A stretch of 64,000 nucleotides of DNA from CAZPBN01 sp964584935 (GCA_964584935.1 CAZPBN010000012.1:34740-98739), one strand, 5' to 3'. Shown: positions 27,333-36,991, counted from the stretch's first letter. The notes: generated from the sequence alone by a model not told the origin. A program made the numbers and translations.

Positions 27333-28661
27333 TTATATACTCTCTGTCAAGTTGTTTATTTCTCTGTTAAAATTTTGATTATCACTTCTTAATTTCTCTA
27401 TTTTCCTTATGCTGTGAATTACAGTGGTGTGGTGTTTTCCGCCAAATTTTTTTCCAATTTCCGGTAATGATGTTTTTGTCAATTCCTTTGAAAGATACAT
27501 TGCGACCTGACGGGGGAAAGCTATTTTTGGAGAGTTGTTTTTTGATTTAAGCTGAGACAGCTTTATTTTATATTTATGACAAACTAACTTTTGTATTTTT
27601 TCCACAGTCACAACGGTTGAAGAGGATGATAACAAACTGTTCAGAGCTTCTTTTGTGATATCCATATCGATTTCTTTTCCTTTTAAGGAGGAATAAGCAA
27701 TCACCCGTCTTAGATATCCTTCCAATTCCCTTATATTAGAGTGAACTTTGTCTGCAATGAATAAGGCAATACTTTCTGGTAAAGAAACTCCTTCCATCTC
27801 TGCTTTTTTATTAAGAATGGCAATTCTGGTTTCGATATCAGGCGGTTTGAGATCGGCAATTAAACCCCATTCGAAGCGGGAGCGGAATCTGTCTTCAAGA
27901 TTTCGAATTTCTTTGGGTGAGCAGTCACTCGATATCACGATTTGTTTTTGGTTGTCGTAAAGATGATTGAACGTATGGAAGAATTCTTCTTTTGTTCTTT
28001 CCCTGCCAGAAAGGTAATGAATATCATCCATTAAAAGGACATCAATGGTTCTGTATTTTTGACGAAAATCAAGAATTTTTCCGTATTGAAGATGATTGAT
28101 CAAATCATTCATAAATTTCTCTGTTGTTATGTATAAGATTTTCTTCGCCGTGGAATTCTCAAAAACACAATGCCCTATGGCATTCATTAAGTGTGTCTTT
28201 CCAAGACCAGCTCCCCCATAGATGAATAGAGGGTTGTAAGATTTTGTTGTCTTTTTTGCGACAGCTAAAGCAGCCGCATGGGCAAACTGATTGCATGAGC
28301 CCACCACAAAATTATCGAATGTGTAGTTGGGATTGAGATTTGGATTTAAAAGAGTCCCGTGCTTCACTCTTCTTTCATAGGGAGCCCGGCGGATGAACGA
28401 AGACGGGGTTTCATTATATATATATTTTATATCATAAATTTTATTGAATACTTCACTCGAGCATTTGTTTATGAGCGATGAATAATGAAAAGAAAGCCAG
28501 TCCTTGAAGTATGAATTGGGTACTTTGACATAGAGACTGTCGGCTTCATCTCCGATGTAACTTGTGGGTTCAAACCAGGTTTCAAAGCTTTTCCAATCGA
28601 TTTTTTTCTTGATTTCATTTAAGATTTTCTGCCAAAGATTAATCTTTTCTGTAGGTTCCAT
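27333..28661 (-). CDS. dnaA: Chromosomal replication initiator DnaA
   Basis: The 442-residue protein has the N-terminal DnaB/DiaA-interaction domain, an AAA+ core with Walker A GGAGLGKTH and Walker B LLMDDIHYL, the sensor DRFRSRFEWG and the C-terminal helix-turn-helix signature FGGKHHTTVIHS that reads DnaA boxes. It opens DNA at oriC and loads helicase. The linker domain II is short. DnaA boxes lie directly upstream of its start. Confidence 0.98.
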   Translation of the reverse strand: MEPTEKINLWQKILNEIKKKIDWKSFETWFEPTSYIGDEADSLYVKVPNSYFKDWLSFHYSSLINKCSSEVFNKIYDIKYIYNETPSSFIRRAPYERRVKHGTLLNPNLNPNYTFDNFVVGSCNQFAHAAALAVAKKTTKSYNPLFIYGGAGLGKTHLMNAIGHCVFENSTAKKILYITTEKFMNDLINHLQYGKILDFRQKYRTIDVLLMDDIHYLSGRERTKEEFFHTFNHLYDNQKQIVISSDCSPKEIRNLEDRFRSRFEWGLIADLKPPDIETRIAILNKKAEMEGVSLPESIALFIADKVHSNIRELEGYLRRVIAYSSLKGKEIDMDITKEALNSLLSSSSTVVTVEKIQKLVCHKYKIKLSQLKSKNNSPKIAFPRQVAMYLSKELTKTSLPEIGKKFGGKHHTTVIHSIRKIEKLRSDNQNFNREINNLTESI

Positions 28662-28674
28662 TTAGAGACATCAG

Positions 28675-28707
28675 TTTTCCACACACTTATCCACAGCTGT
28701 GGAAAAC
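28675..28707. repeat. DnaA-box cluster (candidate oriC / dnaA autoregulation)
   Basis: Three 9-mers sit in 33 bases: TTTTCCACA at 28675-28683, TTATCCACA (perfect consensus) at 28687-28695, and the complement of TTTTCCACA at 28698-28706. The outer two form an inverted repeat around the consensus box. They lie between the dnaA promoter and its ATG. Confidence 0.7.
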
Positions 28708-28745
28708 CTCCTTTAAATTGGATTTTTTGAAGACAAATCGAAGTT

Positions 28746-28774
28746 ATAATAGCATGCTTATTTTTGGATTTCAA
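28746..28774 (-). promoter_or_regulatory. dnaA promoter
   Basis: On the minus strand TTGAAA (28774-28769) and TATTAT (28751-28746) are 17 bases apart. Transcription would start near 28738, so the DnaA boxes fall in the untranslated leader, consistent with autorepression. Confidence 0.5.
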
Positions 28775-28793
28775 GCAATTTTATATTTTTTTT

Positions 28794-31727
28794 TTAAAAG
28801 TCAAAACCGATCCATAATTTCGTCTCAAAATTATCTGTGACATCGAGGTCAAAGGGACTTGAAATATCAGAAATACCAATTCTTTTCACAAATTCAATGT
28901 GAACAGGAAACCCGAGGAAGAAGAACTGGAAACCAAAACCGTAGGAACCCAAAGCATCGAAAACGAGAAGACCTTGTTCGTAATCAAATATATAAATATG
29001 ACTTCCATATCCCTTGATTTTTGCTCTTGACATATCAAAAAATATTGTTCCCCGGACAGGACCGATTTGGCCGATTAATGTGGATGCATTATTGATCACC
29101 GGAAACCTGAATTCTATATTGGCATACCAGCCTTCATTGGCAATGATGCTGTAATAATAGGCAGAACGCACCTGGTTGTTTCCTCCATAGTAAAAAACGA
29201 ATGGATTTTCTCCGAAACTGGAGAATCCTTTGAATCTCGTGGCAAAAAGAAAATCACCGCCCAGATAGAGGTACTGTCTGAGATCTGCTTCGAGGGTTGT
29301 GTTGTCAATAAAGTTGCTGGTAATGGGAATGGACTGACGGGCAGAAAGACTGAAGGTGTTTCCTGTGAAAGGACCATATGATTTGAATCGGGTTGTTTCT
29401 CCCACAAAAGCAAGAGATGCCGCAAGGAGATTGCCATTCCAGAATTGGCCGAAATTGGAAGTGGTGAGATAGGCAAAATCTTCTTCATAGTTGTAAAAAC
29501 CCAAACCGGCTTCTAAACGGAGAAACTTGCTTAGAGGATAAAGGGCTTGCAAAAAAACTCCTGTAATTTTGCGGGTGGCAATGGCTTGGTCGTATGATAA
29601 TCTGTAATATAAGGTCGGATCGAAGTAATAATATTCAGGATAGTAAAATATTGTGTAGTGAAAAGCGCTCGCCATATACTGCAACCGTCTTTTTCTATTG
29701 ATAAAAGAAAAACTGTAGGAACGGAATGTCCTTACCTGGTAGGCACTCAGAGTAAAAGTGTAGTCTTGAAAAAGGTCTGAAAACGATATGGACGTTCCTC
29801 CAAAGATGGAACCGTCGGTTGTGACCAGAGCTTCAACTGGAGGTTTTGAAGTCAGGAAAAATTTTTGCATTCCCTTATAAGGGCTGATTTTCTTTTCGTT
29901 TATATCAAAAGTGAGAATGGGCTCAAATTTTTGGTATTCTTCATCTGATTCCTTTTTCTCAAATTGGATTGTTCTTTCTTCTGTTCCTTCAAATTCGCTT
30001 ATGTACACTTGGAAAGCGCTTTTGTTGAAGGATGAGAATAAAATTTTTTTGGAATCAGAAGGAAGGGGAGTGGGAAGGAAATTTCCAGTTCTGACATCAG
30101 TGTATCTGACAAGCTTTCCTGTATCTAATTCCAGAGAATATAGATTGTAAGCATCCCTTTGGTCTCCGGAGAAATATATTTTTTTGGAGTCAGGAGAGAA
30201 ACAGGGAGTTATTGAGTTATTGTCACCAAAAGTCAACTGTGTTTTTTCCCTTAAATCATTTGCCGGGGAAAGAAAAAGCTTGTCATATTCCCCGATATGA
30301 ATTGTGTAGGCAATCAGCTTGCCATCCGGTGATATTGTGGGGGCTTTTTCAAATAAATCATCGTTGGTTAACTTTTTTGTTTTCTCTGTAGAAAGATTTA
30401 TTTTAAAGATATCGTGTTTTCCTTCGTGAAAGGCAGAAAATAAAAGCTCTTTTCCTCCAGGGTAAAAACAGGGAGAGGAAGGCTGGTCAAAAGGAATCTC
30501 AATTTTTCTCATTGTCTTTCCGGTGATAGAGTCGAGAAGAATAAGAGAATGTTTTTCCCCAACTCTTCCAAAAATTGCCAAGGTATTCCCGTCATCAGAC
30601 CAGGACAAATCTCTTCCTTTTGAAGGGAAAATTTCGCTTTTGATATATTCGTATTTGAGAGTATAGCCTTTGGTTATATTCTTAATAACAGAACCGTCTT
30701 TGACGGAGAGCAAGAGAATATCGCTTTCCCCGGATTTGACATTAATGGTTATGGTTGCAAGAACTTCTCCTGAAGGAGAAAGAGTATGAGAATAATTGAA
30801 AAAGTAAGGGTTGACCGGATAATTAGGACCAATTGGGAGGCTGTAATCTTCAGGATTGCCTCTTAAAAAAAAGTCTTTATACCGGTTTCTCAGGTATTTT
30901 TTAAATTCGTGATAAAATTGCTTGAAGTCTTTATCAAAGACGTCATTGATGATTGGCTGCTTTTTAACAATTCCAAGACGAGGAAATTTCTTCATAGAAT
31001 ACCAAAGGTTCCTGATATACGCTTTTCCGTATTTTTCTTCGATGAATTCATAGATAGCATGTCCAAAATTATAAGGGATCCTGAGCATAGGATAATTAGA
31101 TTTCAAGGAACCATCCTCGGTTAAAACAGGAATCCGGTCGTTAAGAACAGCATCTCTGACCACTAAAGAGTCAAGAGTATTCCAGGTTTTGCTGTTGTAT
31201 TCCGAGAATCCTTCCATGATCCATAGGGGAGGTTGGGAAAGGGTGTATAATGAGTTCCCTGGGCTTCCCCATAGAAGGTCAAACTCAAAAATATGGGTTA
31301 ATTCGTGTTCTATAAGATTCTGCATTTCATCGAGAGTCATATCTCCCCTGATCACCAATCGGTGAAGAATCGGTTCAGCAAATCCTAATACGCCAGGACT
31401 GACTCGCCCCAGATTCGTTTGTTCAAAGTCCGTGGAGGTTAAATAGTAAATCAGGGGAACCCGTTGAGAAAGATGATGCCTGAGAACCTGGCTTATTTGT
31501 TGGTAGGCGCTTTCAGCCATATTGGCAATTTCTTTGAGAATTTCTGGGGTTTTGACATAATAGTAGATGTCGAAATGCTCAGTCTTATAGTGTTCCCATT
31601 GAATATTTTTATAAATGACTTTATTTTTTCCGTAATAAGGAAAATACACAGATTGGGCAAGAACAGAAGGAATTAAAAAAGATGAGATAAGAAGAAACGT
31701 TATGAGAATTGAAATATTTTTATTCAT
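28794..31727 (-). CDS. Exported peptidase-MA-like / TolB-like propeller / beta-barrel protein
   Basis: The 977-residue protein starts with a Sec signal (ILITFLLISSFLIPSVLAQ). Residues about 45-290 hold a zinc-protease fold with HELTH at 141-145 and a probable third ligand Glu in WIMEGFSEY near 172. Residues about 310-620 are WD40/TolB-type propeller repeats with SPDGKLIAYT, SPDSKKIYFS and similar units. Residues about 640-977 are Tyr/Phe-rich amphipathic strands ending GFDF, an outer-membrane barrel like Omp85/BamA C-termini. It is probably anchored in the outer membrane and may process or degrade surface proteins. The substrate is unknown. Two lipoprotein genes lie directly upstream on the same strand. 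Confidence 0.8.
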   Translation of the reverse strand: MNKNISILITFLLISSFLIPSVLAQSVYFPYYGKNKVIYKNIQWEHYKTEHFDIYYYVKTPEILKEIANMAESAYQQISQVLRHHLSQRVPLIYYLTSTDFEQTNLGRVSPGVLGFAEPILHRLVIRGDMTLDEMQNLIEHELTHIFEFDLLWGSPGNSLYTLSQPPLWIMEGFSEYNSKTWNTLDSLVVRDAVLNDRIPVLTEDGSLKSNYPMLRIPYNFGHAIYEFIEEKYGKAYIRNLWYSMKKFPRLGIVKKQPIINDVFDKDFKQFYHEFKKYLRNRYKDFFLRGNPEDYSLPIGPNYPVNPYFFNYSHTLSPSGEVLATITINVKSGESDILLLSVKDGSVIKNITKGYTLKYEYIKSEIFPSKGRDLSWSDDGNTLAIFGRVGEKHSLILLDSITGKTMRKIEIPFDQPSSPCFYPGGKELLFSAFHEGKHDIFKINLSTEKTKKLTNDDLFEKAPTISPDGKLIAYTIHIGEYDKLFLSPANDLREKTQLTFGDNNSITPCFSPDSKKIYFSGDQRDAYNLYSLELDTGKLVRYTDVRTGNFLPTPLPSDSKKILFSSFNKSAFQVYISEFEGTEERTIQFEKKESDEEYQKFEPILTFDINEKKISPYKGMQKFFLTSKPPVEALVTTDGSIFGGTSISFSDLFQDYTFTLSAYQVRTFRSYSFSFINRKRRLQYMASAFHYTIFYYPEYYYFDPTLYYRLSYDQAIATRKITGVFLQALYPLSKFLRLEAGLGFYNYEEDFAYLTTSNFGQFWNGNLLAASLAFVGETTRFKSYGPFTGNTFSLSARQSIPITSNFIDNTTLEADLRQYLYLGGDFLFATRFKGFSSFGENPFVFYYGGNNQVRSAYYYSIIANEGWYANIEFRFPVINNASTLIGQIGPVRGTIFFDMSRAKIKGYGSHIYIFDYEQGLLVFDALGSYGFGFQFFFLGFPVHIEFVKRIGISDISSPFDLDVTDNFETKLWIGFDF

Positions 31728-31739
31728 AGCGGCTCCTCG

Positions 31740-32420
31740 CTATTTTGTAATGAGGTGTCTTTGTTGAAATTTTTTTCCTTCCAGGATGTCACGAAAAAGC
31801 CTGATTTTTATCTTTCGCATAAGTTCATAGAAGGCAAAATATGATGTTTGATTGGGATTCTTGTCACTCTTTGATTCTTCAAATTTGTTATTGTAAAGAA
31901 TCTTTCCAGATTGTGAGTCAATAAAGTAGACGGTTAGAGTCAGTTTGAAAAACTTTCTTTCTGCCAATCGACTCCTTTCTTCAAAAGGATCTTCAAAACG
32001 GCCTCCTTTTAAGTTTTTAATAAACTTTCTGATTTGTTTTTCATACCCAATCTTACCCGTAAGAAAAACCGTTTTATCCTGGGGGGAAAGAGATTTCCAA
32101 AAAGTTTTGTCTTTGAACACCTCATCTTTTTCAAATTTCAGTTTATCAGAAGAAATGTTTCCTTGAAATTGCGATCGGACCTCGGAAATGAAAAAATCCT
32201 TGGTTTTGTCATTGAGATCAAACTCTAATTTTTCATCTGGAACAATAAAATCCAGAACAACAAAATTTTTATATTGATTGATAGAGAAATTTTGTTCACC
32301 AGGGACATCGATTTTAATCTTTATATTCTGGGAAGAACAGGAAAGAAATAAAAAAACCGGAAGAAAAATAATGATGAACTTAATTTTTATCTTTATTTTT
32401 TTCATTTTTGTCCGTTTCAA
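31740..32420 (-). CDS. Lipoprotein of unknown function
   Basis: The 226-residue protein has a lysine-rich start, a hydrophobic helix and the lipobox-like FLFLSCSSQ with Cys near 28. The rest is beta/alpha with a DSQSGKILYNNKFEESK segment reminiscent of periplasmic proteins that sense or assemble envelope components, but no family is recognised. It overlaps the TPR lipoprotein gene by 41 bp and precedes the barrel protein by 12 bp, suggesting one transcription unit and one envelope function. Confidence 0.65.
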   Translation of the reverse strand: MKRTKMKKIKIKIKFIIIFLPVFLFLSCSSQNIKIKIDVPGEQNFSINQYKNFVVLDFIVPDEKLEFDLNDKTKDFFISEVRSQFQGNISSDKLKFEKDEVFKDKTFWKSLSPQDKTVFLTGKIGYEKQIRKFIKNLKGGRFEDPFEERSRLAERKFFKLTLTVYFIDSQSGKILYNNKFEESKSDKNPNQTSYFAFYELMRKIKIRLFRDILEGKKFQQRHLITK

Positions 32421-32754
32421 TGAGTTTTATGAGACGTTCAAAATTAGATTTGATTAATTCATTATCCGGATCAAGTTTTAATGCAATTTCATATTCGCCT
32501 TTGGCTTTTTCCCATTGTCGTTTTACTTCATAAGCGACAGCCAAATTGTTATGTGCTGCGGCTGAGTCTGGATTGGATTCTATAATTTTTTTCCAGCGGA
32601 AGAGGGCTTCATCCCAGAGATTTTTCTGCGCTGCTTCTACTCCAAATTGAAGTTGAGATTCATAATAAGAGGAAGCACATGAAATGAAAAGGGACAGGGT
32701 AAGAAATAGAAAAATGCAATATAAAAATGCCCTTTGCTTATTCATTTTCATCAT
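32380..32754 (-). CDS. TPR-repeat lipoprotein
   Basis: The 124-residue protein has a signal helix and lipobox LFISCASS (Cys near 26). Residues about 40-105 hold two tetratricopeptide repeats, with SAAAHNNLAVAYEVKRQWEK and AKGEYEIALKLDPDNELIK regions (first given only by its core NNLAVAYE). It ends in a Lys/Asn/Asp tail. TPR lipoproteins usually act as scaffolds in envelope complexes; a partner role with the two downstream gene products is inferred from the operon. Confidence 0.8.
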   Translation of the reverse strand: MMKMNKQRAFLYCIFLFLTLSLFISCASSYYESQLQFGVEAAQKNLWDEALFRWKKIIESNPDSAAAHNNLAVAYEVKRQWEKAKGEYEIALKLDPDNELIKSNFERLIKLIETDKNEKNKDKN

Positions 32755-32974
32755 ACTTAGATTACTTCTTTTTTAATCTGTCGTCAAGCATACAAATTAA
32801 ATGAAAGCAATTATCATACCAAAAATAAAAAGGAATCGTTAAATCGTTATTGTTATATGAAGAAGACAGATGTATAATCAAGAAGTCTAGTAGATTAAAA
32901 TTTGTTGATTGAATGAATTTATTTTAGAATAACCGGTCTTTACAACTGGAAAAGAATCCGAACAGGAGGAATAA

Positions 32975-33898
32975 ATGGGTATTTGGATGGAAGGAAAAAC
33001 CCTGGCTAATGATATAAAACAGGAAATTGAAAAAGAAGTCAGTGACTATCAGGAACAAGGACGTGAGGCTCCTTATCTTATAGGTATTCAAGTAGGAGAG
33101 AACAAAGCATCGCAGATTTACTTGAAGTCAAAGAAAAGGAATTGCGAAAAAATAGGGATTAAGTCAGACGTTTTGAATTTTCCTGTCGATATAAAGCCGG
33201 ATCATTTAAAGAAGGAAATAAGCAGGTTAAATGAAAAAGACGATGTGGATGGAATACTTGTTCAGCTACCCTTGCCGCCGGCTTTTAATCAAAACGACAT
33301 CATCATGTCTCTTTCTCCGGAAAAAGATGTGGACGGATTTCATCCTATTAACCTGGGGAATTTATTATTGAATCAAGAGGGATTCAAGCCATGTACACCA
33401 CTTGGAATCATTGAACTGTTGAAATCCAATAAGATAGGAATCGAAGGGAAAAGGGTCGTTATCATTGGGCGGAGCTTGATTGTGGGAAAACCGCTTGCAG
33501 CGATGATGACCAATGAACATGGAACAGTGACTATCTGTCATTCTAGAACAAAAAATCTGTCAGAAGTGGCTTCTGATGCTGATATTTTAGTCGCAGCGAT
33601 AGGACGGACAGCCTTTGTGAATTCAGAATTTGTGAAAGAAGGAGCGACCGTTGTTGATGTGGGAATAAATTATTTATCAGATAAAGCTAAAATGGAGCAG
33701 CTCTTTGGAAAGGATGAAAAAAGAGAGAAGAAGTTGAGCAAAAAGGGATACACATTGGTAGGGGATGTTCATCCAGAAGTTATTAAAAAAGCTGAATTCT
33801 TGACTCCTGTTCCGGGAGGAGTGGGCCCCTCAACAATAGCCATGCTTATGAAGAACACTTTGGAAGCCTTCAAAAAAAGAAGAGGGGGCAAGGCTTAA
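32975..33898 (+). CDS. folD: Methylene-THF dehydrogenase / methenyl-THF cyclohydrolase
   Basis: The 307-residue bifunctional enzyme interconverts 5,10-methylene- and 10-formyl-tetrahydrofolate with NADP. The catalytic Tyr-Lys pair is in YLKSKKRNCEKIGI, with VDGILVQLPLP, KDVDGFHPIN, the dinucleotide motif IIGRSLIVGKPLA and TPVPGGVGPSTIAML. It contains a small Lys/Glu-rich insertion near 245-260. ACAGGAGGAAT precedes the ATG. It stands alone and supplies one-carbon units to purine and formylmethionine synthesis. Confidence 0.96.
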   Translation: MGIWMEGKTLANDIKQEIEKEVSDYQEQGREAPYLIGIQVGENKASQIYLKSKKRNCEKIGIKSDVLNFPVDIKPDHLKKEISRLNEKDDVDGILVQLPLPPAFNQNDIIMSLSPEKDVDGFHPINLGNLLLNQEGFKPCTPLGIIELLKSNKIGIEGKRVVIIGRSLIVGKPLAAMMTNEHGTVTICHSRTKNLSEVASDADILVAAIGRTAFVNSEFVKEGATVVDVGINYLSDKAKMEQLFGKDEKREKKLSKKGYTLVGDVHPEVIKKAEFLTPVPGGVGPSTIAMLMKNTLEAFKKRRGGKA

Positions 33899-33996
33899 AA
33901 TAAAAATTGGAAGATCCATTTTGAAAGAGAGATTGTAAAATTGTCAATAAATGATACATTGAATTTCAAATGAATTGATGGATTTTTCAAAAACTA

Positions 33997-34026
33997 TTGG
34001 AATTTATTAGGAAATTATGGTATAAA
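33997..34026 (+). promoter_or_regulatory. Possible rpmB promoter
   Basis: TTGGAA (33997-34002) and TATAAA (34021-34026) are separated by 18 bases, 24 bases before the rpmB ATG, with AGAGAG in between as a weak ribosome binding site. Confidence 0.4.
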
Positions 34027-34049
34027 ATCTAGTTTTAGAGAGATGAACA

Positions 34050-34241
34050 ATGGCTAAAGTTTGTGAAATCTGCGGAAAAGGTCCTGTTTTTGGGCAAACG
34101 TTGAGTCATTCTCATAAGGCATCCAAGAAAAAGTGGAAGCCCAACCTGCAAAGAGCGAAAACTCAAACCAAGTCAGGTGTGAAACAAATATGGGTTTGCA
34201 CAAGATGCCTCCGGTCCGGGAAAGTCGAAAAAGTTATCTAA
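34050..34241 (+). CDS. rpmB: Ribosomal protein bL28
   Basis: The 63-residue basic protein starts MAKVCEICGKGPVFGQTLSH, then NLQRAKTQTKSGVKQIWVCTRCLRSGKV (given here by NLQRAK and CTRCLRSG). Four cysteines in two C-x2-C pairs mark the zinc-binding form. It is transcribed convergently with relA/spoT, 11 bp between stops. Confidence 0.97.
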   Translation: MAKVCEICGKGPVFGQTLSHSHKASKKKWKPNLQRAKTQTKSGVKQIWVCTRCLRSGKVEKVI

Positions 34242-34252
34242 AAGAAATATTC

Positions 34253-36406
34253 CTAAATCCTTTTTACTTTATATATATCTTTGATTCCGGAAATTTTTTT
34301 GATTATATTCTTTAGGTGCCGGTAATCCTGGATTGTCATAGAAACTCTTATGCGGGTTTTGTTATCAGAGAAAGTTGCCACATCTGCTTTGGTGATATTT
34401 CCTCCCAATTGAGCGATGACAGCTGTGAGGTTGGCTAAAATACCGGGGATATCTTTTCCCACGATTATCAGCTTCCCTTTATAGCTTCCCTCTAATGATT
34501 GATCCCATGCCACGTCAATCATGCGTTTGCTATCCAGAATCTCTTTGGAGACGAGAGGACAGCGTAAAGAATGAACGGTCACTCCTTTTCCAGAAGTGAT
34601 GTAACCAATGATAGGTTCTCCTTTAATGGGAGAGCAGCATTTCGCTAGTTTCACCAGAGAGCTCTTCATGTCTTTGACCTGTAAAGGAAGACTTCTTTTC
34701 TTGGTCACTTTTTTGACAACTTTTTTTAATTTTGTTCTTTTCTTTTTTTCCTCTTTTGCAGGGGGCGAAATTTTGTTCATGACCTTTTTATCAAGGACAA
34801 TTTTTCCAAATCCGATCATTGCATAAAACTCATTCATATTTTTGGGTTTTAGATTTGTCGCTTGTTTCAGATGATCGAGAAAATTTTCTTTTTCAAGCCA
34901 TTCAGGAGGAAGAGAGTGCTGTTTTATTTTCATGCCCCATAATCTTTTTCCAAGGACGATGTTTTTCTTTTTTTCTTGGAGATTTAGCCAGCGTTTAATG
35001 TGATGTCTTGCTTTAGAGGTGAAAGCCATATTTAACCAATTCCTGCTCGGAACTGTCTCCGAGGAGGTTACGATTTCTACAATATCTCCTGATTTTAATA
35101 TTGTCTTGAGAGGAACATTTTTCCCATTGATCTTTGTGTGCTTACAGTGAAGCCCAATTTCTGTATGGATTTTAAAAGCGAAATCTAATACAGAAGATCC
35201 TAAAGGAAGAGTTATCACCTGACCTTTAGGTGTGAAGACCGTTACCTCTTCCGGGATTAAATTGACTTTCAGGTTTTTGAGAAATTCTTTTGGATTTTTT
35301 TGCCCCTTGAACAATTCTGCCATCTCTCTAAGCCAATGGAGTCTGGCGTCTTCCTTTACAATATTGGAAGGATCCGGTTCCTTGTATTTCCAGTGAGCAG
35401 ATATTCCCTTTTCAGCCAACTCATGCATCTCTTTTGTTCTTATTTGTATTTCTATTGTTTGTTTTTTCCCAGTAAGAATGGTTGAGTGAAGGGACTGATA
35501 GAGGTTGGTTTTAGGCATTGATATAAGGTCACGGAATCTTTGAGGGATATGAGGCCAATTCTGATGAATGATTCCGAGGATGGAATAGCAGTTCGCTGGA
35601 GTGTCCGTAATGATTCTTAAAGCCATAAAATCATATACCTGCTCAAAATTAACACCCCGTTTTTCCATTTTGTTGTAGATGCTGTACGGCCTTTTTATTC
35701 GGTAGGAAATTTTTGCTGGAATATGATTCTTGCTCATAAGGTCTTTAAGAATTTTTCTGATTTTCTTCAATTCCCTTTCTGTTTTTTTGTATATGGGCTC
35801 TATGAGAGAGACGATTCTAAAATAATTTTCTGGTAAAACATATCGGAAGGAAAAATCTTCAAGTTCAGCTTTAATTCTTCCCATCCCCAGTCTGTTTGCT
35901 ATGGGAGCATATATCTCCAGAGTTTCTTTGGCGATTGTTTTTTGCTTTTCCTCTGGCAGGAATTTCAGGGTTTTTAAGTTGTGGATTCTATCGGCAAGTT
36001 TTATGAAAATAACCCTTAAATCATCCGTCATGGCGAGAATTATTTTGCGTATGATTTCTGCCTGTTTTTTCTCTGGTGAAGAGTCCTGTACAAGGCTGAT
36101 CTTGGTCACTCCTTCCACTAGTTGAGTTATTTCTTTTCCGAATGCTTTCATAAGTTCAGATGATGAAGAATCGGTATCTTCCAGAATATCGTGAAGCAAG
36201 CCGGCACAAAGAGTGGTTGTGTCTAACTTCATATCAGCAAGCATATTTGTCACTTCTAAGGGGTGACTTAGATAAGGTTCTCCAGAACGGCGCACTTGCC
36301 CTTTATGGGCGTGGGCTGCGAAGACGTAGGCTTTTTGGAGCAACGTGATATCTTTTTCGCTGTAAAAAGAGGATATTTTATCCAGGATATCATTGAATCT
36401 AATCAT
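34253..36406 (-). CDS. relA/spoT: Bifunctional (p)ppGpp synthetase/hydrolase
   Basis: The 717-residue RelA/SpoT homologue has an intact HD hydrolase domain (LLHDILEDT near 68-76, plus KLADRIHNLKTL), a synthetase domain (SIYNKMEKRG, YDFMALRIITDT and EIQIRTKEMHELAEKG), a TGS domain (VTVFTPKGQVITLP) and a C-terminal ACT domain (KDIPGILANLTAVIAQLGGN). With both active centres present it should make and break (p)ppGpp. It is the lead gene of a minus-strand region with gmhB and waaF further upstream in transcription; gmhB stops 12 bp before it. Confidence 0.95.
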   Translation of the reverse strand: MIRFNDILDKISSFYSEKDITLLQKAYVFAAHAHKGQVRRSGEPYLSHPLEVTNMLADMKLDTTTLCAGLLHDILEDTDSSSSELMKAFGKEITQLVEGVTKISLVQDSSPEKKQAEIIRKIILAMTDDLRVIFIKLADRIHNLKTLKFLPEEKQKTIAKETLEIYAPIANRLGMGRIKAELEDFSFRYVLPENYFRIVSLIEPIYKKTERELKKIRKILKDLMSKNHIPAKISYRIKRPYSIYNKMEKRGVNFEQVYDFMALRIITDTPANCYSILGIIHQNWPHIPQRFRDLISMPKTNLYQSLHSTILTGKKQTIEIQIRTKEMHELAEKGISAHWKYKEPDPSNIVKEDARLHWLREMAELFKGQKNPKEFLKNLKVNLIPEEVTVFTPKGQVITLPLGSSVLDFAFKIHTEIGLHCKHTKINGKNVPLKTILKSGDIVEIVTSSETVPSRNWLNMAFTSKARHHIKRWLNLQEKKKNIVLGKRLWGMKIKQHSLPPEWLEKENFLDHLKQATNLKPKNMNEFYAMIGFGKIVLDKKVMNKISPPAKEEKKKRTKLKKVVKKVTKKRSLPLQVKDMKSSLVKLAKCCSPIKGEPIIGYITSGKGVTVHSLRCPLVSKEILDSKRMIDVAWDQSLEGSYKGKLIIVGKDIPGILANLTAVIAQLGGNITKADVATFSDNKTRIRVSMTIQDYRHLKNIIKKISGIKDIYKVKRI

Positions 36407-36418
36407 AACAAATCTTGT

Positions 36419-36991
36419 TCACTTTTCTCTTCTAAGAATCCATTTTATCGCATCGAGCAAATTTGAGGCAATATATCCTGGTTCAATTCCTTCTTTTTTT
36501 AGAATTGGCAAAGATTTTGTTCCGAATCCTGTCAGGACAAGAACAGGGATGGCTTTGATGTTGAACCCGAATTGGATGTCTTCGACTTTATCTCCAATCA
36601 TATAAGATTGTTCTAAATCAATATTCAAGTCTAATGATGCTCTTATAGCCATTCCAGGATTTGGTTTTCTGCATTGACAGTCTTTTTTATATAGAGGAAT
36701 CTCAGAATGAATATAGTGAGGGCAGTAGTAAATCCCATCAAAAAAAGCACGGTGCTTTAAGAAGTCTGTTTTCAGTTTATTATGGATTTTATAAAGATTT
36801 TCTTCTTTGATTAGCCCCCTTCCTACTCCAGATTGATTGGTCACAATGACAGCTAATAATCCTTGTTCGTTGATTTTTTTCACAGCTTCAAAGCTGTGAG
36901 AATATATTTTTATTTGATCATAGGAGCAAGGATATCCAATATCTTCATTTATATTCCCGTCTCTATCAAGAAATACCGCTTTTTTTTTCAT
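36419..36991 (-). CDS. gmhB: D-glycero-D-manno-heptose 1,7-bisphosphate 7-phosphatase
   Basis: The 190-residue HAD phosphatase has the nucleophile and acid in FLDRDGNINED (Asp8 and Asp10), TNQSGVGRG near 51-59, a Cys-rich zinc loop (YYCPHYIH and DCQCRKPNPGM) and MIGDKVEDIQFG. GmhB dephosphorylates heptose bisphosphate during ADP-heptose synthesis for LPS core. It overlaps the heptosyltransferase gene by 4 bp, consistent with that pathway. Confidence 0.92.
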   Translation of the reverse strand: MKKKAVFLDRDGNINEDIGYPCSYDQIKIYSHSFEAVKKINEQGLLAVIVTNQSGVGRGLIKEENLYKIHNKLKTDFLKHRAFFDGIYYCPHYIHSEIPLYKKDCQCRKPNPGMAIRASLDLNIDLEQSYMIGDKVEDIQFGFNIKAIPVLVLTGFGTKSLPILKKEGIEPGYIASNLLDAIKWILRREK

